Source of the DNA: Burkholderiales bacterium
Lineage (GTDB): Bacteria > Pseudomonadota > Gammaproteobacteria > Burkholderiales > Burkholderiaceae_C
Length of the DNA: 39,609 nt
NCBI GenBank assembly: GCA_028864885.1
Contig: JAGWLR010000026.1
Coordinates: 1-39,609 of the forward strand
Reading direction: 5' to 3'
Position 1 is the first letter of the stretch; each line of letters opens with the position of its first letter. The translations under genes were made by a program, and so were the position numbers. Of this stretch, positions 6,459 to 15,259 are shown piece by piece. Below the pieces are notes generated by a model that saw only the letters and a list, made by a program, of their open reading frames with translations, had not been told where the DNA came from and searched no databases.

Positions 6459-7036
6459 GCACCGCTCGAAGAAGCACCCCCGGCGCCAACCCGCTGCACC
6501 CAAGCATCAAACGCGGTGATGAACTTCGACAAGAACTCGCGGGTGTGGTCGCTGGCGAGTTGTCCTGCATCATCAAACGATTTGTTGATGCTGCCCAGAT
6601 AAGCCTCGGGCTGCTGCAGCATCAAGACATTCAAGAACACCAGCGACTGTCGCAGGTGATGGTTGGCGCCAAAGCCACCGATCTGCCCCGGCGAGGCACT
6701 GATCACCGCCCCCGGCTTGCCCGACCAGACACTGTGCCCATAGGGACGCGAGCCCACATCCAGCGCGTTCTTGAGCGCAGCCGGCACCGAGCGGTTGTAC
6801 TCCGGCGTGATGAAGAGCACCGCATCCGACGCCCTGATCTCGTCTCTGAAGCGGCTCCAGGCAGCGGGCGGACTGGCGTCCAGGTCTTCGTTGTAAAAGG
6901 GCAGATCCGCGATCTCGACCACACTCAACTGCAACGAGGCGGGAGCCAGTTTCTGCAATGCCAGCGCGATCTTGCGGTTCCAGGATTCCTTGCGCAAACT
7001 GCCAACCACCACCGCCACCTTGTGAGACTGAGACAT
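6455..7036 (-). CDS. NADPH-dependent FMN reductase (chromate/quinone reductase type)
   Basis: 193 residues with a flavodoxin-like fold. VAVVVGSLRKESWNRKIA is the phosphate-binding loop, FITPEYNRSVPAALKNALD is the hallmark of the NADPH-dependent FMN reductase family, and PGQIGGFGANHHLRQSL follows. Such enzymes (YieF/ChrR group) pass electrons from NAD(P)H through FMN to quinones, chromate or azo compounds. Two ATGs are possible; the one at 7036 lies 7 nt after AAGGAG, whereas the one at 7042 is only 1 nt from it, so 7036 is preferred. A Gly/Ala/Ser tail (VGAGGASSSGA) ends the protein. Confidence 0.88.
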   Translation of the reverse strand: MSQSHKVAVVVGSLRKESWNRKIALALQKLAPASLQLSVVEIADLPFYNEDLDASPPAAWSRFRDEIRASDAVLFITPEYNRSVPAALKNALDVGSRPYGHSVWSGKPGAVISASPGQIGGFGANHHLRQSLVFLNVLMLQQPEAYLGSINKSFDDAGQLASDHTREFLSKFITAFDAWVQRVGAGGASSSGA

Positions 7037-7116
7037 GGACATGCTCCTTGTGAATCGTGAGGCACGGCACCCTTAAGATGGCACCCGCGTGGATTCCATC
7101 TTAAGAGGAATTGCTC

Positions 7117-7437
7117 ATGCGCCGCATGCTCCATTTGATGCCCCTGCTCATGGCTGCCCTTTTGGCCTTGGCCGCGCAGGCTGCAAGCCAAAGTTGATCG
7201 TTACGCCGTTCTGCCCCCGAGCAATCGGCGCAGTCTGCGTGGCAGATCTCGGTGCAAGGGCGGCTGCTGTGGGTCCACAGTCAGCCAAAACCATGCGAGG
7301 GCAGTCGTTGGACTGAATCAAGAAAGCAAACGGTCAATATTTGTTTCCTTGAACTACTGCATCACCCTTCAGCCGAAGTCACATTGCAGATCAACAGCTT
7401 GCGAGTTTTTTGGTGCGGACTATTTATTTGCGGATAA
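7117..7437 (+). pseudogene. Signal-peptide-only ORF, probable decayed exported protein
   Basis: Within the 437-bp gap between the FMN reductase start and the PepSY stop, an ATG at 7117, preceded by AAGAGGAA, opens a 26-codon frame with a convincing Sec signal (MRRMLHLMPLLMAALLALAA, then QAASQS) that stops at TGA 7195-7197. Beyond it, short coding-like pieces continue in other frames, for example RYAVLPPSNRRS and WQISVQGRLLWVHSQPKPCE. This fits an exported-protein gene disabled by frameshifts. The family is not recognisable. A functional 26-residue peptide is the alternative. Confidence 0.35.
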
Positions 7438-7473
7438 GTTCTAATTCAGTACCGCACTATGGCCAATCGGGCT

Positions 7474-7785
7474 TCAATCGGGGTTTGGCCCTTCGAGTGA
7501 ATTTTCCAGGACGTTGCCAGTCTTGGCGTCGACACCCACTTCCTGTGTGGCCTTGCCGTGGCGAATGTCAAATGAATATCGCAGGCCACTGCCACCCTTT
7601 TCGCGCTCCAGCTCTTCATCGACGATCTTGCCCGGGTGGGCCTTCAGTGCAATGGCCCGCGCCTGGATTAAGGTGACTTTGGCGTCCTTCGCAAATTCCT
7701 CTCCGGTATAGGCCAGCGCGGGGCTTGCCGCCGCGGCCAACAAAATGCCGAGCAAGATGGCGGTGGATGATTTTGATGCTGTCAT
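7474..7785 (-). CDS. PepSY-domain exported protein
   Basis: 103 residues. The signal peptide covers about 1-25 (TAILLGILLAAAASPALA). One PepSY domain follows: VTLIQARAIALKAHPGKIVD, then ELEREKGGSGLRYSFDIR and EVGVDAKTGNVLE. PepSY proteins of this size lie in the periplasm and often accompany QseBC/PmrAB-like two-component systems or metal-response genes. No such kinase pair is next to it here, but a PmrA/QseB-like tandem box lies in the divergent promoter region at 7948-7965. It is divergent from the RND efflux operon. The start at 7785 opens the signal peptide. Confidence 0.88.
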   Translation of the reverse strand: MTASKSSTAILLGILLAAAASPALAYTGEEFAKDAKVTLIQARAIALKAHPGKIVDEELEREKGGSGLRYSFDIRHGKATQEVGVDAKTGNVLENSLEGPNPD

Positions 7786-7874
7786 GATGGGTTTTCCTAT
7801 CAAGTGGTTGAACGTCGGGTTGGCAAGTTTGTGCAACCCGTGGCAATCACTTTCTGGGACCAGAATTAGGCCAT

Positions 7875-7965
7875 CCTTAGCATGCCAAGGAATGTTTGCT
7901 CAATCTCGCCGCACATAATTGAGTTGATGCCAAGAGCGAAGGGTGCACCTAAGTCAGGCCTAAGT
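7875..7965. promoter_or_regulatory. PmrA/QseB-like tandem box and palindrome in divergent promoter
   Basis: CCTAAGT occurs twice in the same orientation at 7948-7954 and 7959-7965, exactly 11 bp apart. This gives CCTAAG-N5-CCTAAG, close to the CTTAAG-N5-CTTAAG sites of PmrA/BasR/QseB-type response regulators. An imperfect palindrome CCTTAGCATGCCAAGG lies at 7875-7890. Both sit between the PepSY gene and the efflux operon starting at 8015, so either could control both units. The regulator is not encoded nearby. Confidence 0.45.
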
Positions 7966-8014
7966 TTGGAAAACTAGGCTTAATATTCATGCATCTTTCC
8001 GGTCCACGTTGCGC

Positions 8015-9412
8015 ATGTCCTTTGTTACACCATCGATTTCGAAAGCCTTGACTGTGCGATCAAGGGCTAGGCCCTTTGTGGCATTTGTCCTGATTCAGTT
8101 GGCCGGTTGCGCGAGCTATCAGGCCCAACCTTTGCCGCAAACTCCGACAGCGCAGGTGGCTCTGAAGCACCTGACGATCGACGTATCCAGCTTGCCGCGC
8201 GGGCCGCTACGTCGTCATCGATTCGATCCGTCAGATGGGCTCGATGAGGACGAAGTTGCCATGTTGGCCGTGGCCAACAACCCGGACCTGCGGCTGGCTC
8301 GAGCAGACTTGGGCGTCGTCCATGCGCAGGCTTATGCGGCCGACCTGCTGCCCGACCCACAACTCAACTTGACGAGAGATTTTGCCGCCCCGGCAGTGCC
8401 CGGCACGGTGTCTGCATTCAGCTTGGCACCCAGCGTTGACCTCGCTGCCCTGATCGCCCACCCTGCCGTGCAAGACGCGGCCCGCTCAGAAGCGCGGCGC
8501 GCCAATCTGACCTTGCTGTGGCAAGAAGAACAAACCATTACTCAGGCGCGGCTACTGTTCACTCGCGCCATCTTCCAGTCTCGGCAGGTCCATCTGCTGG
8601 ACCAAACCCGGGCGGTGCTGGATGCCCGCAACCAGCGGGCCCAGGCGGCTTTGGCGCGCGGTGACCTGACACAAGATGTTTACGCTCCTTTGAGGGCGGC
8701 ACTCGAGGACACCGAGAAGCAACGCAACGACCTCGAACGCCAGTCCAACCAGATGCGGCATGAATTGAACGCATTACTGGGCCTGGCGCCAGCCATCAAC
8801 GTTCCTCTGATTGCCGGCCCCGCCTCTGCACCGCTGAATCAGCCGGCGCTCGATGCGGCGTTGCGTGATCTGCCACGACGACGCGCTGATCTGCTGGCGT
8901 TCGCCGCAGGCTACGCATCACAAGAAGCGCGACTGCATCAGGCAGTGCTGGCGCAATTTCCCATTCTCAATCTGGGCCTTTCGCGTGCCCGCGATACCGC
9001 CGGGCTCTACACGAGCGGGTTTGCGGTTGGTTTTACCTTGCCGCTGTTCAATCGCAATCGCGGCAACATCGCCATCGAACAGGCTACCCGCGAACGCATG
9101 CGCATCGAATACCAAAACCGGCTCGACCAGGCCCGCTCAGAGATTGATCGGCTCGAGCAAGATCTCACACTGGCCCAGGCGCAATCCGAACGCCTGAGCA
9201 CCAGCCTGACTGGTCTGGAGGCCGTGGATGCGCAAGCCTCGACAGCTCTGCATGGCGGGCTTATCGACGTTCTGGCCAGCAGCAGCGTGCATCTGGCACT
9301 GCTAGCCAAGCGCGCCGAATGGCTGAGTCTGCAAGAAACCATCGCCGAGCAGCGCATCGCGCTGGCCGCCCTGTTGGGCACCGACCCCGAACTACTGCAA
9401 GGACAGCAATGA
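8015..9412 (+). CDS. Outer-membrane factor lipoprotein of an RND efflux system (TolC family)
   Basis: About 465 residues. The N terminus has a lipoprotein signal ending IQLAGC. Two OEP repeats follow, with typical text LAVANNPDLRLARADLGVVHAQAYAADLLPDP, split by long helices rich in Ala, Gln and Arg, and ending ALAALLGTDPELL. It should form the trimeric outer-membrane channel for the adaptor and pump encoded next. ATG 8015 was chosen over an in-frame TTG at 8009; no strong ribosome site is visible for either. It overlaps the adaptor gene by ATGA. Confidence 0.88.
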   Translation: MSFVTPSISKALTVRSRARPFVAFVLIQLAGCASYQAQPLPQTPTAQVALKHLTIDVSSLPRGPLRRHRFDPSDGLDEDEVAMLAVANNPDLRLARADLGVVHAQAYAADLLPDPQLNLTRDFAAPAVPGTVSAFSLAPSVDLAALIAHPAVQDAARSEARRANLTLLWQEEQTITQARLLFTRAIFQSRQVHLLDQTRAVLDARNQRAQAALARGDLTQDVYAPLRAALEDTEKQRNDLERQSNQMRHELNALLGLAPAINVPLIAGPASAPLNQPALDAALRDLPRRRADLLAFAAGYASQEARLHQAVLAQFPILNLGLSRARDTAGLYTSGFAVGFTLPLFNRNRGNIAIEQATRERMRIEYQNRLDQARSEIDRLEQDLTLAQAQSERLSTSLTGLEAVDAQASTALHGGLIDVLASSSVHLALLAKRAEWLSLQETIAEQRIALAALLGTDPELLQGQQ

Positions 9413-10491
9413 GCGATGCCTTCTCCACCAAGGCTGCGCGCCACGTATCGTACCCATTTAAGCGGGTGGTATACATGTTGACAATCGGTCTGTTGCTCGG
9501 CGGAGTGCTGCCGAGCGCCGTCGCAGCAGAACCTGAACCCAGTGTGTTGGTGCAGACCCAGCTGCCGCAACAGCGCACGCTGGCTCAGCGGGTCATGGCA
9601 TATGGCACAGCGCAGGCCCCACAGGGAGCCGCGAAGTCGATTAACTCAGCGCGTCCGATGATGGTCGAGCGGCTGCTGGTAGCCGTCGGGCAGCAGGTTG
9701 CAAAGGGCGCGGTACTAGCCGAGCTGGTGGCCGATCCACAAAGCGTCGCGGCCTACCGGCAGGCGCAATCAGCACTGGCGCTGGCGCGCGGCGAAGTGGA
9801 GCGCACCCAGCACCTGCTGGCGGTTCAGCTGGCGACACAATCGCAGTTGGCGACGGCGCAGAAAAACCTGGCCGATGCCCAGGCTGCCCTGGATGCCCAG
9901 AGGGCTTTAGGCGGCGGCGCGACACGCGAGACGCTTCAGGCGCCGTTCGATGCCGTGGTAACCGCCATCAGCGCCGTACCCGGTGATCGGATCGCAGCCG
10001 GTGCCAGCCTGCTGCAAGTCTCACGTAAGCAAGGCCTGCAGATGGTCGTGGGTGTGGAACCTGCCGATGCCCACATGGTGCACACGGGCGACGCCACGCG
10101 CGTAACGCTACTAGACGGCAGTGCGACCTCGGTCGAGGGCGTCGTGAGTGAGGTGCGCGCTGGCGTCTACACGCCAGCGGGGCTGGTCGATCTCGTCATC
10201 CGCACGGCTGGGCCGGTCAATTGGCCAATCGGTGCGCGCGTGGCCGCTGACATCGGCGTGCGCAAGTTGAGCAGTTGGGCCGTCCCGCGCAATGCCGTGC
10301 TCTTTGACGCAAAGGGCGCCTACCTGTTTCAAGTACATGCAGGCCGTGCACGTCGAGTCGAGGTTCAACCTGGCATCGAAGTCGACGGATGGGTAGGGAT
10401 CAATGCCAAGCTGGCCGCTAACGAGCCCGTGGTCGTGCTGGGTAACTATGAGCTGGCAGACAACATGCTCGTGCGCGTGAGCAAGCCATGA
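9409..10491 (+). CDS. RND periplasmic adaptor (membrane fusion protein, HlyD family)
   Basis: 360 residues. A signal or anchor helix occupies about 22-42 (MLTIGLLLGGVLPSAVAA). Next come the biotinyl-lipoyl half (MVERLLVAVGQQVAKGAVLAEL), an alpha-hairpin of about 60 residues (AYRQAQSALALARGEVERTQ onward), the second lipoyl half (LQAPFDAVVTAISAVPGDRI) and a beta-barrel region. The hairpin is short, as in adaptors that meet lipoprotein TolC partners. No His/Met-rich metal site is seen. It overlaps both neighbours by ATGA, so the three parts are co-translated. Confidence 0.88.
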   Translation: MSDAFSTKAARHVSYPFKRVVYMLTIGLLLGGVLPSAVAAEPEPSVLVQTQLPQQRTLAQRVMAYGTAQAPQGAAKSINSARPMMVERLLVAVGQQVAKGAVLAELVADPQSVAAYRQAQSALALARGEVERTQHLLAVQLATQSQLATAQKNLADAQAALDAQRALGGGATRETLQAPFDAVVTAISAVPGDRIAAGASLLQVSRKQGLQMVVGVEPADAHMVHTGDATRVTLLDGSATSVEGVVSEVRAGVYTPAGLVDLVIRTAGPVNWPIGARVAADIGVRKLSSWAVPRNAVLFDAKGAYLFQVHAGRARRVEVQPGIEVDGWVGINAKLAANEPVVVLGNYELADNMLVRVSKP

Positions 10492-13400
10492 ACCAGCCCG
10501 CACAAGTGCAAGAAACCAATTGGGTTCAGGCGCACCGTCGCTCGATCCTGTGCCTGCTGGTGATGCTGGCGATGGGCGGCCTGATTGCCGCCTTCAATTT
10601 GCCGGTGACCTTGTTCCCAAATGTCGAATTTCCGCGTGTCGTCGTCACGCTCGACGCCGGCGACCGGCCTGCAGAGCAGATGGCCGCGCTGGTCACCGCG
10701 CCAGTTGAAGAAGCCGTGCACCGCGTGCCGGGTATTGTTTCGGTGCGTTCGACTACCAGCCGTGGCGGAGCCGAGGTATCCATCAACTTCGACTGGAGCA
10801 CCGACATCGCCAGCGCGGCATTGCAGGTCAGCGCCGCGCTCGGGCAGATATTGCCGTCGCTGCCTGCCGGCACGCAAGTTGCCACGCGGCGGATGGATCT
10901 GACGGTCTTTCCGATCATCGCCTACAGCCTGACCTCGCATGCGCAGTCGCCTTCGCAACTGCGCGAACTGGCTCAATATCAGCTGCGTCCGCTGTTGTCG
11001 AGCGTGCCCGGCGTCGCGCGGGTCACGGTGCAAGGCGGTGAAGTCGAAGAGTGGCAGGTGACCGTTGATCCTGCGCTGCTGCAGGCCAGGGGCTTGGCGC
11101 TGAGCGACGTGACCCAGGCGCTGTCGGCGGCCAACACCCTGGGCGCCATCGGACGCATCGAAGACCGCTACAGACTCTATCTGGTGATATCCGACAACCC
11201 GCTCGTGCACCTTGATGAGTTGCGGTCTCTGGTTGTGCGCACCACGCCCAGCGGCGTCGTGCGTCTGGGCGACGTGAGTCGCATTGAACGAGGCGTCATG
11301 CCACAGTGGCAGCGCGTCAACGCCGATGGGCAACCCGCCGTTCTGTTGTCGATCTACCAGCAACCCGGCAGCAACAGCGTACAGATTGCCGCCGACATCG
11401 GCAAGGCACTGGCCGAACATGCCGCACAGTTGCCGCCTGGCGTGAAGCTGGCCAACTGGTATGACCAGAGTCGTCTGGTGGTCAGTTCGGCAGCATCCGT
11501 GCGCGATGCCATCCTGATTGGGATCGGGCTGGCAGGCATGGTGCTGTATGCATTCTTGCGCAACGTGAAGATCACCCTAATTGCGGTGCTGGTGGTGCCG
11601 GCCGTGCTCGCAACCACGGTGGTGGTGCTGCAGGTGATGCACATGAGTTTCAACATCATGACGCTGGGCGGCATGGCCGCAGCGGTTGGGCTCATCATCG
11701 ATGACGCGATTGTGATGACCGAACACATTGTGCGGCGCTTGCGCGGCAGCGCCGCGGCGACTAGCAAGCATGAGTCCGTGATGCGTGCGGCCCTCGAGTT
11801 CGCCAAGCCCCTGGCCGGTTCGTCCGCTGCCACACTGGTCATCTTCGTGCCGCTGGCCTTCCTGACCGGAGTGACTGGCGCCTTCTTCAAGGCTTTGTCG
11901 CTCACGATGGCCGCCGGCCTGGCGATCTCATTTGTGGTGACCTGGCTGGCGGTGCCGATCCTGGCCGAGCACTTCTTGAGCGAGCGCGACGCCGAGCACG
12001 ACGAAGTGGGGCCTCTCACCGCCTGGGTTCATGCGCGCTATACAGCGCTGATGCAGGTTTTGCTGGTGCACCCTTGGTGGATCTTGGTTGGACTGCTGCC
12101 GCTGCTGGCGGGCGGGCTGCTGGCTTACAACCAGGTCGGCTCGGGCTTCATGCCATCGCTCGACGAGGGTGGATTCATCCTCGACTACCGAAGCGCGCCG
12201 GGCACCGCCCTCAGTGAGACCAATCGCTTGGTGCAGCAGGTCGAGGCCATCGTGCGTGCCACCCCCGAGGTGCAGACCTATTCGCGGCGTACTGGGACGC
12301 AATTGGGCGGCGGACTCACCGAAGCCAACGAAGGCGACATGTTCATCCGGCTCAAAGGACTGCCGCGGCGCCCCATCGACGAGGTGATGGATGACATCCG
12401 CACCCGGGTCAAAGCGCAGGTGCCGGGTTTGAGCATCGAGATGGGTCAGTTGATGGAGGATGTGATCGGCGATTTGACAGCGGTACCACAGCCCGTCGAG
12501 GTCAAAATCTATACCGATGATCCGGCGCAGCTGCAACTAGTGGCGGGACGCATCGCCCAAGCTATTGGCAGGATTCCCGGTGTGGTGGATGTGCGCGATG
12601 GCATCAATCCGGCAGGCGATGCGCTGGACATCCAGCTCGATCGCACGCGCCTGGCGCTTGAAGGCATGGATGCCGACAGCGTCACGCGCACCCTGTCGGA
12701 CGCCATCGGCGGCAATGTGGCCACCCAGGTGTTGCGCGGCCCGCAGATCATCGGTATTCGCGCCTGGGTTGAGGCGAAACAACGAGCCACGCCTGAAGAA
12801 CTGGGACAACTCATGCTGCGTGCGCCCGACGGGCACTTGTTTCCGCTACGGCGCGTGGCCACCATCAAACCCATCACCGGTCAGCCGCAGATCACCCGCG
12901 AAAATCTCAAGCGCATGGTCGCTGTGACAGCACGCATCAGCGGACGTTCCCTAGGTGCCGTGGTAGCCGACGTCAAAGGTGCGCTGGCAAAACCGGGACT
13001 GGTTCCCAAGGGGGTCTACACGTCACTGGGTGGCTTGTATGAACAACAGCAGATTGCCTTCAGGGGCTTGATCACGGTGTTTGTCGCGGCCATCGCGCTG
13101 GTGTTTTTGCTGCTGGTGTTCCTGTATGAGCGATTCAGCATCGCTGTGGCGATTCTGGGCATGCCCTTGCTGGCGGTCAGTGGCGTATTCCTTGGTCTAT
13201 GGGCAACCGGCATCGAGCTGAATATCTCGGCTATGATGGGACTGACGATGATCGTCGGCATCGTGACCGAAGTTGCGATCTTCTACTTCAGCGAACATCA
13301 GGACCTGATCGCCCAAGGCACCCACCCACAAGAGGCTTTGATTGCGGCCGGACGTAACCGGATGCGTCCGATCGCCATGACCACGCTGGCGGCAATCCTG

Positions 13401-13574
13401 ACGCTGTTGCCCTTGGCGTTTGCCCTGGGCCAGGGTTCGGCGATGCAGCAACCGCTGGCCGTGGCAATCATCGCAGGTCTGGTGGTTCAATTGCCTTTGG
13501 TGCTGGTGGTCATGCCGCTTATGTTTGACTTGATGCATGGGCACCCATGGAACCAACGCCGCAAGTCGGAGTAA
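10488..13574 (+). CDS. RND efflux pump, inner-membrane permease
   Basis: 1028 residues with the full RND layout: TM1 about 18-38, a large periplasmic loop, TM2-6 about 338-490, TM7 about 525-545, a second loop, and TM8-12 about 855-1010. TM4 carries an Asp pair at 405-406 (GLIIDDAIVMTEHIVRRL), the proton-relay site of AcrB-like pumps. It lacks the VDGAVV/VDAAIV variants typical of CzcA/CusA, so I favour an organic or mixed substrate over a heavy metal, though only weakly. It is the third gene of a coupled OMF-adaptor-pump operon, with no local regulator. Confidence 0.9.
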   Translation: MNQPAQVQETNWVQAHRRSILCLLVMLAMGGLIAAFNLPVTLFPNVEFPRVVVTLDAGDRPAEQMAALVTAPVEEAVHRVPGIVSVRSTTSRGGAEVSINFDWSTDIASAALQVSAALGQILPSLPAGTQVATRRMDLTVFPIIAYSLTSHAQSPSQLRELAQYQLRPLLSSVPGVARVTVQGGEVEEWQVTVDPALLQARGLALSDVTQALSAANTLGAIGRIEDRYRLYLVISDNPLVHLDELRSLVVRTTPSGVVRLGDVSRIERGVMPQWQRVNADGQPAVLLSIYQQPGSNSVQIAADIGKALAEHAAQLPPGVKLANWYDQSRLVVSSAASVRDAILIGIGLAGMVLYAFLRNVKITLIAVLVVPAVLATTVVVLQVMHMSFNIMTLGGMAAAVGLIIDDAIVMTEHIVRRLRGSAAATSKHESVMRAALEFAKPLAGSSAATLVIFVPLAFLTGVTGAFFKALSLTMAAGLAISFVVTWLAVPILAEHFLSERDAEHDEVGPLTAWVHARYTALMQVLLVHPWWILVGLLPLLAGGLLAYNQVGSGFMPSLDEGGFILDYRSAPGTALSETNRLVQQVEAIVRATPEVQTYSRRTGTQLGGGLTEANEGDMFIRLKGLPRRPIDEVMDDIRTRVKAQVPGLSIEMGQLMEDVIGDLTAVPQPVEVKIYTDDPAQLQLVAGRIAQAIGRIPGVVDVRDGINPAGDALDIQLDRTRLALEGMDADSVTRTLSDAIGGNVATQVLRGPQIIGIRAWVEAKQRATPEELGQLMLRAPDGHLFPLRRVATIKPITGQPQITRENLKRMVAVTARISGRSLGAVVADVKGALAKPGLVPKGVYTSLGGLYEQQQIAFRGLITVFVAAIALVFLLLVFLYERFSIAVAILGMPLLAVSGVFLGLWATGIELNISAMMGLTMIVGIVTEVAIFYFSEHQDLIAQGTHPQEALIAAGRNRMRPIAMTTLAAILTLLPLAFALGQGSAMQQPLAVAIIAGLVVQLPLVLVVMPLMFDLMHGHPWNQRRKSE

Positions 13575-13584
13575 ACCTAAAAAT

Positions 13585-13710
13585 TTATCCGTATATGTTG
13601 ATCTTCTCGGGCACGTGCCGGAAAGCGACGAAACTGAGCTTGAGCTTTTCGTAGCGCACGAGTAGTTTGCCTTCCTCTTTGTCGTGCCTTCTGGTCACAA
13701 TTCCGCCCAT
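13585..13710 (-). pseudogene. IS5-type transposase C-terminal remnant
   Basis: A 41-codon minus-strand frame ends at TAA 13585-13587. Its residues GKLLVRYEKLKLSFVAFRH match the C-terminal signature of IS5/IS427-group transposases (usually RRLxVRYEK followed by a hydrophobic helix). No catalytic part remains upstream because the divergent glycosyltransferase begins at 13709. It is probably the stump of an old insertion deleted together with neighbouring DNA. The call rests on about 15 residues, so it stays tentative. Confidence 0.4.
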
Positions 13711-14794
13711 GAGAATCGTTCACATCCTGCACAGTCACGGTTACGGAGGGGCCGAAAGCCACGTTCTGATTCAGATCGAAGGTCAACGCCAACGGGGCCA
13801 TGACGTCCTCTTCGTGGGCCCGCTCGATTCATGGCTGGGCGAACAATGCCAGCAGCGTCAGATCCCCGCCACTCACCTGCGGATGACCGGTCTGTTTGAC
13901 TTGCCTTCTCATTGGCGCTTGCGTCGACTGGTGCGCTCTTGGGCTCCGGACATTGTCCACGGCCATTTGGTCCGAGCCTCGTATTACGCTGGCTGGGCGG
14001 CCGGCAGCGGCCGAAGCAAGCCTGCCGCCATCAGCACGGCCCACACGACCAATGCCCTGCGTCACATGGAACGCTGCCGTCACATCATTGCCGATTCTGG
14101 GGCCATTCGCCAGAATTTGCTGACCGCCGGTTACCCGGAAGATCAGGTATCGGTCATTTTTACGGGGGTTCCACGTGCACCGGCTTTTGACCGCGAAGAG
14201 ATCCGTGCAGAACTGGGTCTCACGCCACGCGACATCGTGGTCGGACACGCGGGGCGCTTCATCCGCGACAAAGGGCAAGACCTGCTGGTGCAGACCATGT
14301 CCATGGTCCAGCATCCCCATGTGAAATTGCTGCTCATCGGCGACCCTCAAACCGAATTTGGCCGCCATGTTCAAAGTCTGCCTCAGGATCGCAACCGCTT
14401 GACTTACCTCGGGTACCGCTCTGATGTGCCTCGATTGCTGCGGGCCCTCGATATCTACATCCAGCCCTCGCGACGCGAAGGCTTGCCCTTGGCGATTTCC
14501 GAAGCGTTTGACGCCGAGTTGCCGGTCATTGCCACCACCGTGGGCGGCATGCCGGAGATCGTCCAGCACAACCGAACCGGTCTGCTGACCCCGCCCGAAT
14601 GCCCCGAGGCACTCGCTACAGCCATCGATTCCCTGGCCCGGGATCGTGACCAGGCGCGCGCATTAGCGCTAAGTGGCAAGCGCCTGTTTGAAGAACGCCT
14701 CAACGACCAGGTGATGGTTGATGCCACCTTGGCGCTTTATGACCGCGTCCTCGGCCAGCTCGCGCACGCCCGAGGCAGAACCGCTTCCAGTTGA
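13709..14794 (+). CDS. GT4-family glycosyltransferase
   Basis: 361 residues starting MRIVHILHSHGYGGAESHVL, the usual N-terminal acceptor-side motif of GT4 enzymes. The C-terminal nucleotide-sugar domain has GHAGRFIRDKGQDLLVQTM, the strand LLLIGDP, LTYLGYRSDVPRLLRALDIYI and the E-x7-E motif in REGLPLAISEAFDAELPVIA, followed by TTVGGMPEIV. The start is placed at MRIVH, discarding 14 upstream residues with no homology character. It should add a sugar to a lipid- or polymer-linked acceptor in envelope polysaccharide synthesis. No other polysaccharide gene is adjacent, and an IS5-type stump touches its start. Confidence 0.9.
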   Translation: MRIVHILHSHGYGGAESHVLIQIEGQRQRGHDVLFVGPLDSWLGEQCQQRQIPATHLRMTGLFDLPSHWRLRRLVRSWAPDIVHGHLVRASYYAGWAAGSGRSKPAAISTAHTTNALRHMERCRHIIADSGAIRQNLLTAGYPEDQVSVIFTGVPRAPAFDREEIRAELGLTPRDIVVGHAGRFIRDKGQDLLVQTMSMVQHPHVKLLLIGDPQTEFGRHVQSLPQDRNRLTYLGYRSDVPRLLRALDIYIQPSRREGLPLAISEAFDAELPVIATTVGGMPEIVQHNRTGLLTPPECPEALATAIDSLARDRDQARALALSGKRLFEERLNDQVMVDATLALYDRVLGQLAHARGRTASS

Positions 14795-14804
14795 GCAAGC
14801 CGGT

Positions 14805-15236
14805 ATGGGCAATGTGATCCTGAACCCGACGATGTCGTTGGGGCTAGGTGCCGAAATCAGCCCTGCAGGATGAAACCAGTCGCCCCGGGCTGCAGGAAAT
14901 CCGCGCTACGTCCAGCAAGACCCGGTCAGGGTGTACGCCGCTGAGGAAAACGCAACAATCCGTGACGACCGTATCAGCTCAGATTTACACAATGTGCTGT
15001 TCACATCAGGGAACCGAATCGGCTCCAACCTGCTCACATACAAGCCCGTTTTGGGTTTCATGGGGGGCACCAAACGCGAGATCTATCTGAGCTATGGCGT
15101 GGCCTACAACGACAGCCCCGACACGGTTCTGACCCTTCGCACTTACGGCTACAACAACCTCAATCGAGGCTCCAGTGCGATGTCCCCCTTTGGCTTCAAG
15201 GATGGCCTGAGTGTGACGTGCGAGAGGAGTTTCTGA
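14805..15236 (+). pseudogene. Unrecognised gene interrupted by an in-frame stop
   Basis: One frame runs from ATG 14805 to TGA 15234-15236 but is broken by TGA 14871-14873. The first part reads MGNVILNPTMSLGLGAEISP. The second, about 120 residues after the stop, includes NPRYVQQDPVRVYAAEENA, IRDDRISSDLHNVLFTSGN and GTKREIYLSYGVAYNDSPD, ending LSVTCERSF. Its composition (Asn, Tyr, Ser-rich) differs from its neighbours and suggests an extracellular or beta-rich protein. Translation might restart at GTG 14931. I do not recognise the family. Confidence 0.4.
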
Positions 15237-15259
15237 GGTCTTTATCGACCTGATCACCG

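Noticed and set aside
10488-13574. Labelling the first RND pump as a heavy-metal (CzcA/CusA) exporter
   Set aside because: Its TM4 Asp pair is AcrB-like, and the adaptor lacks metal-ligand clusters, so the substrate is left open.
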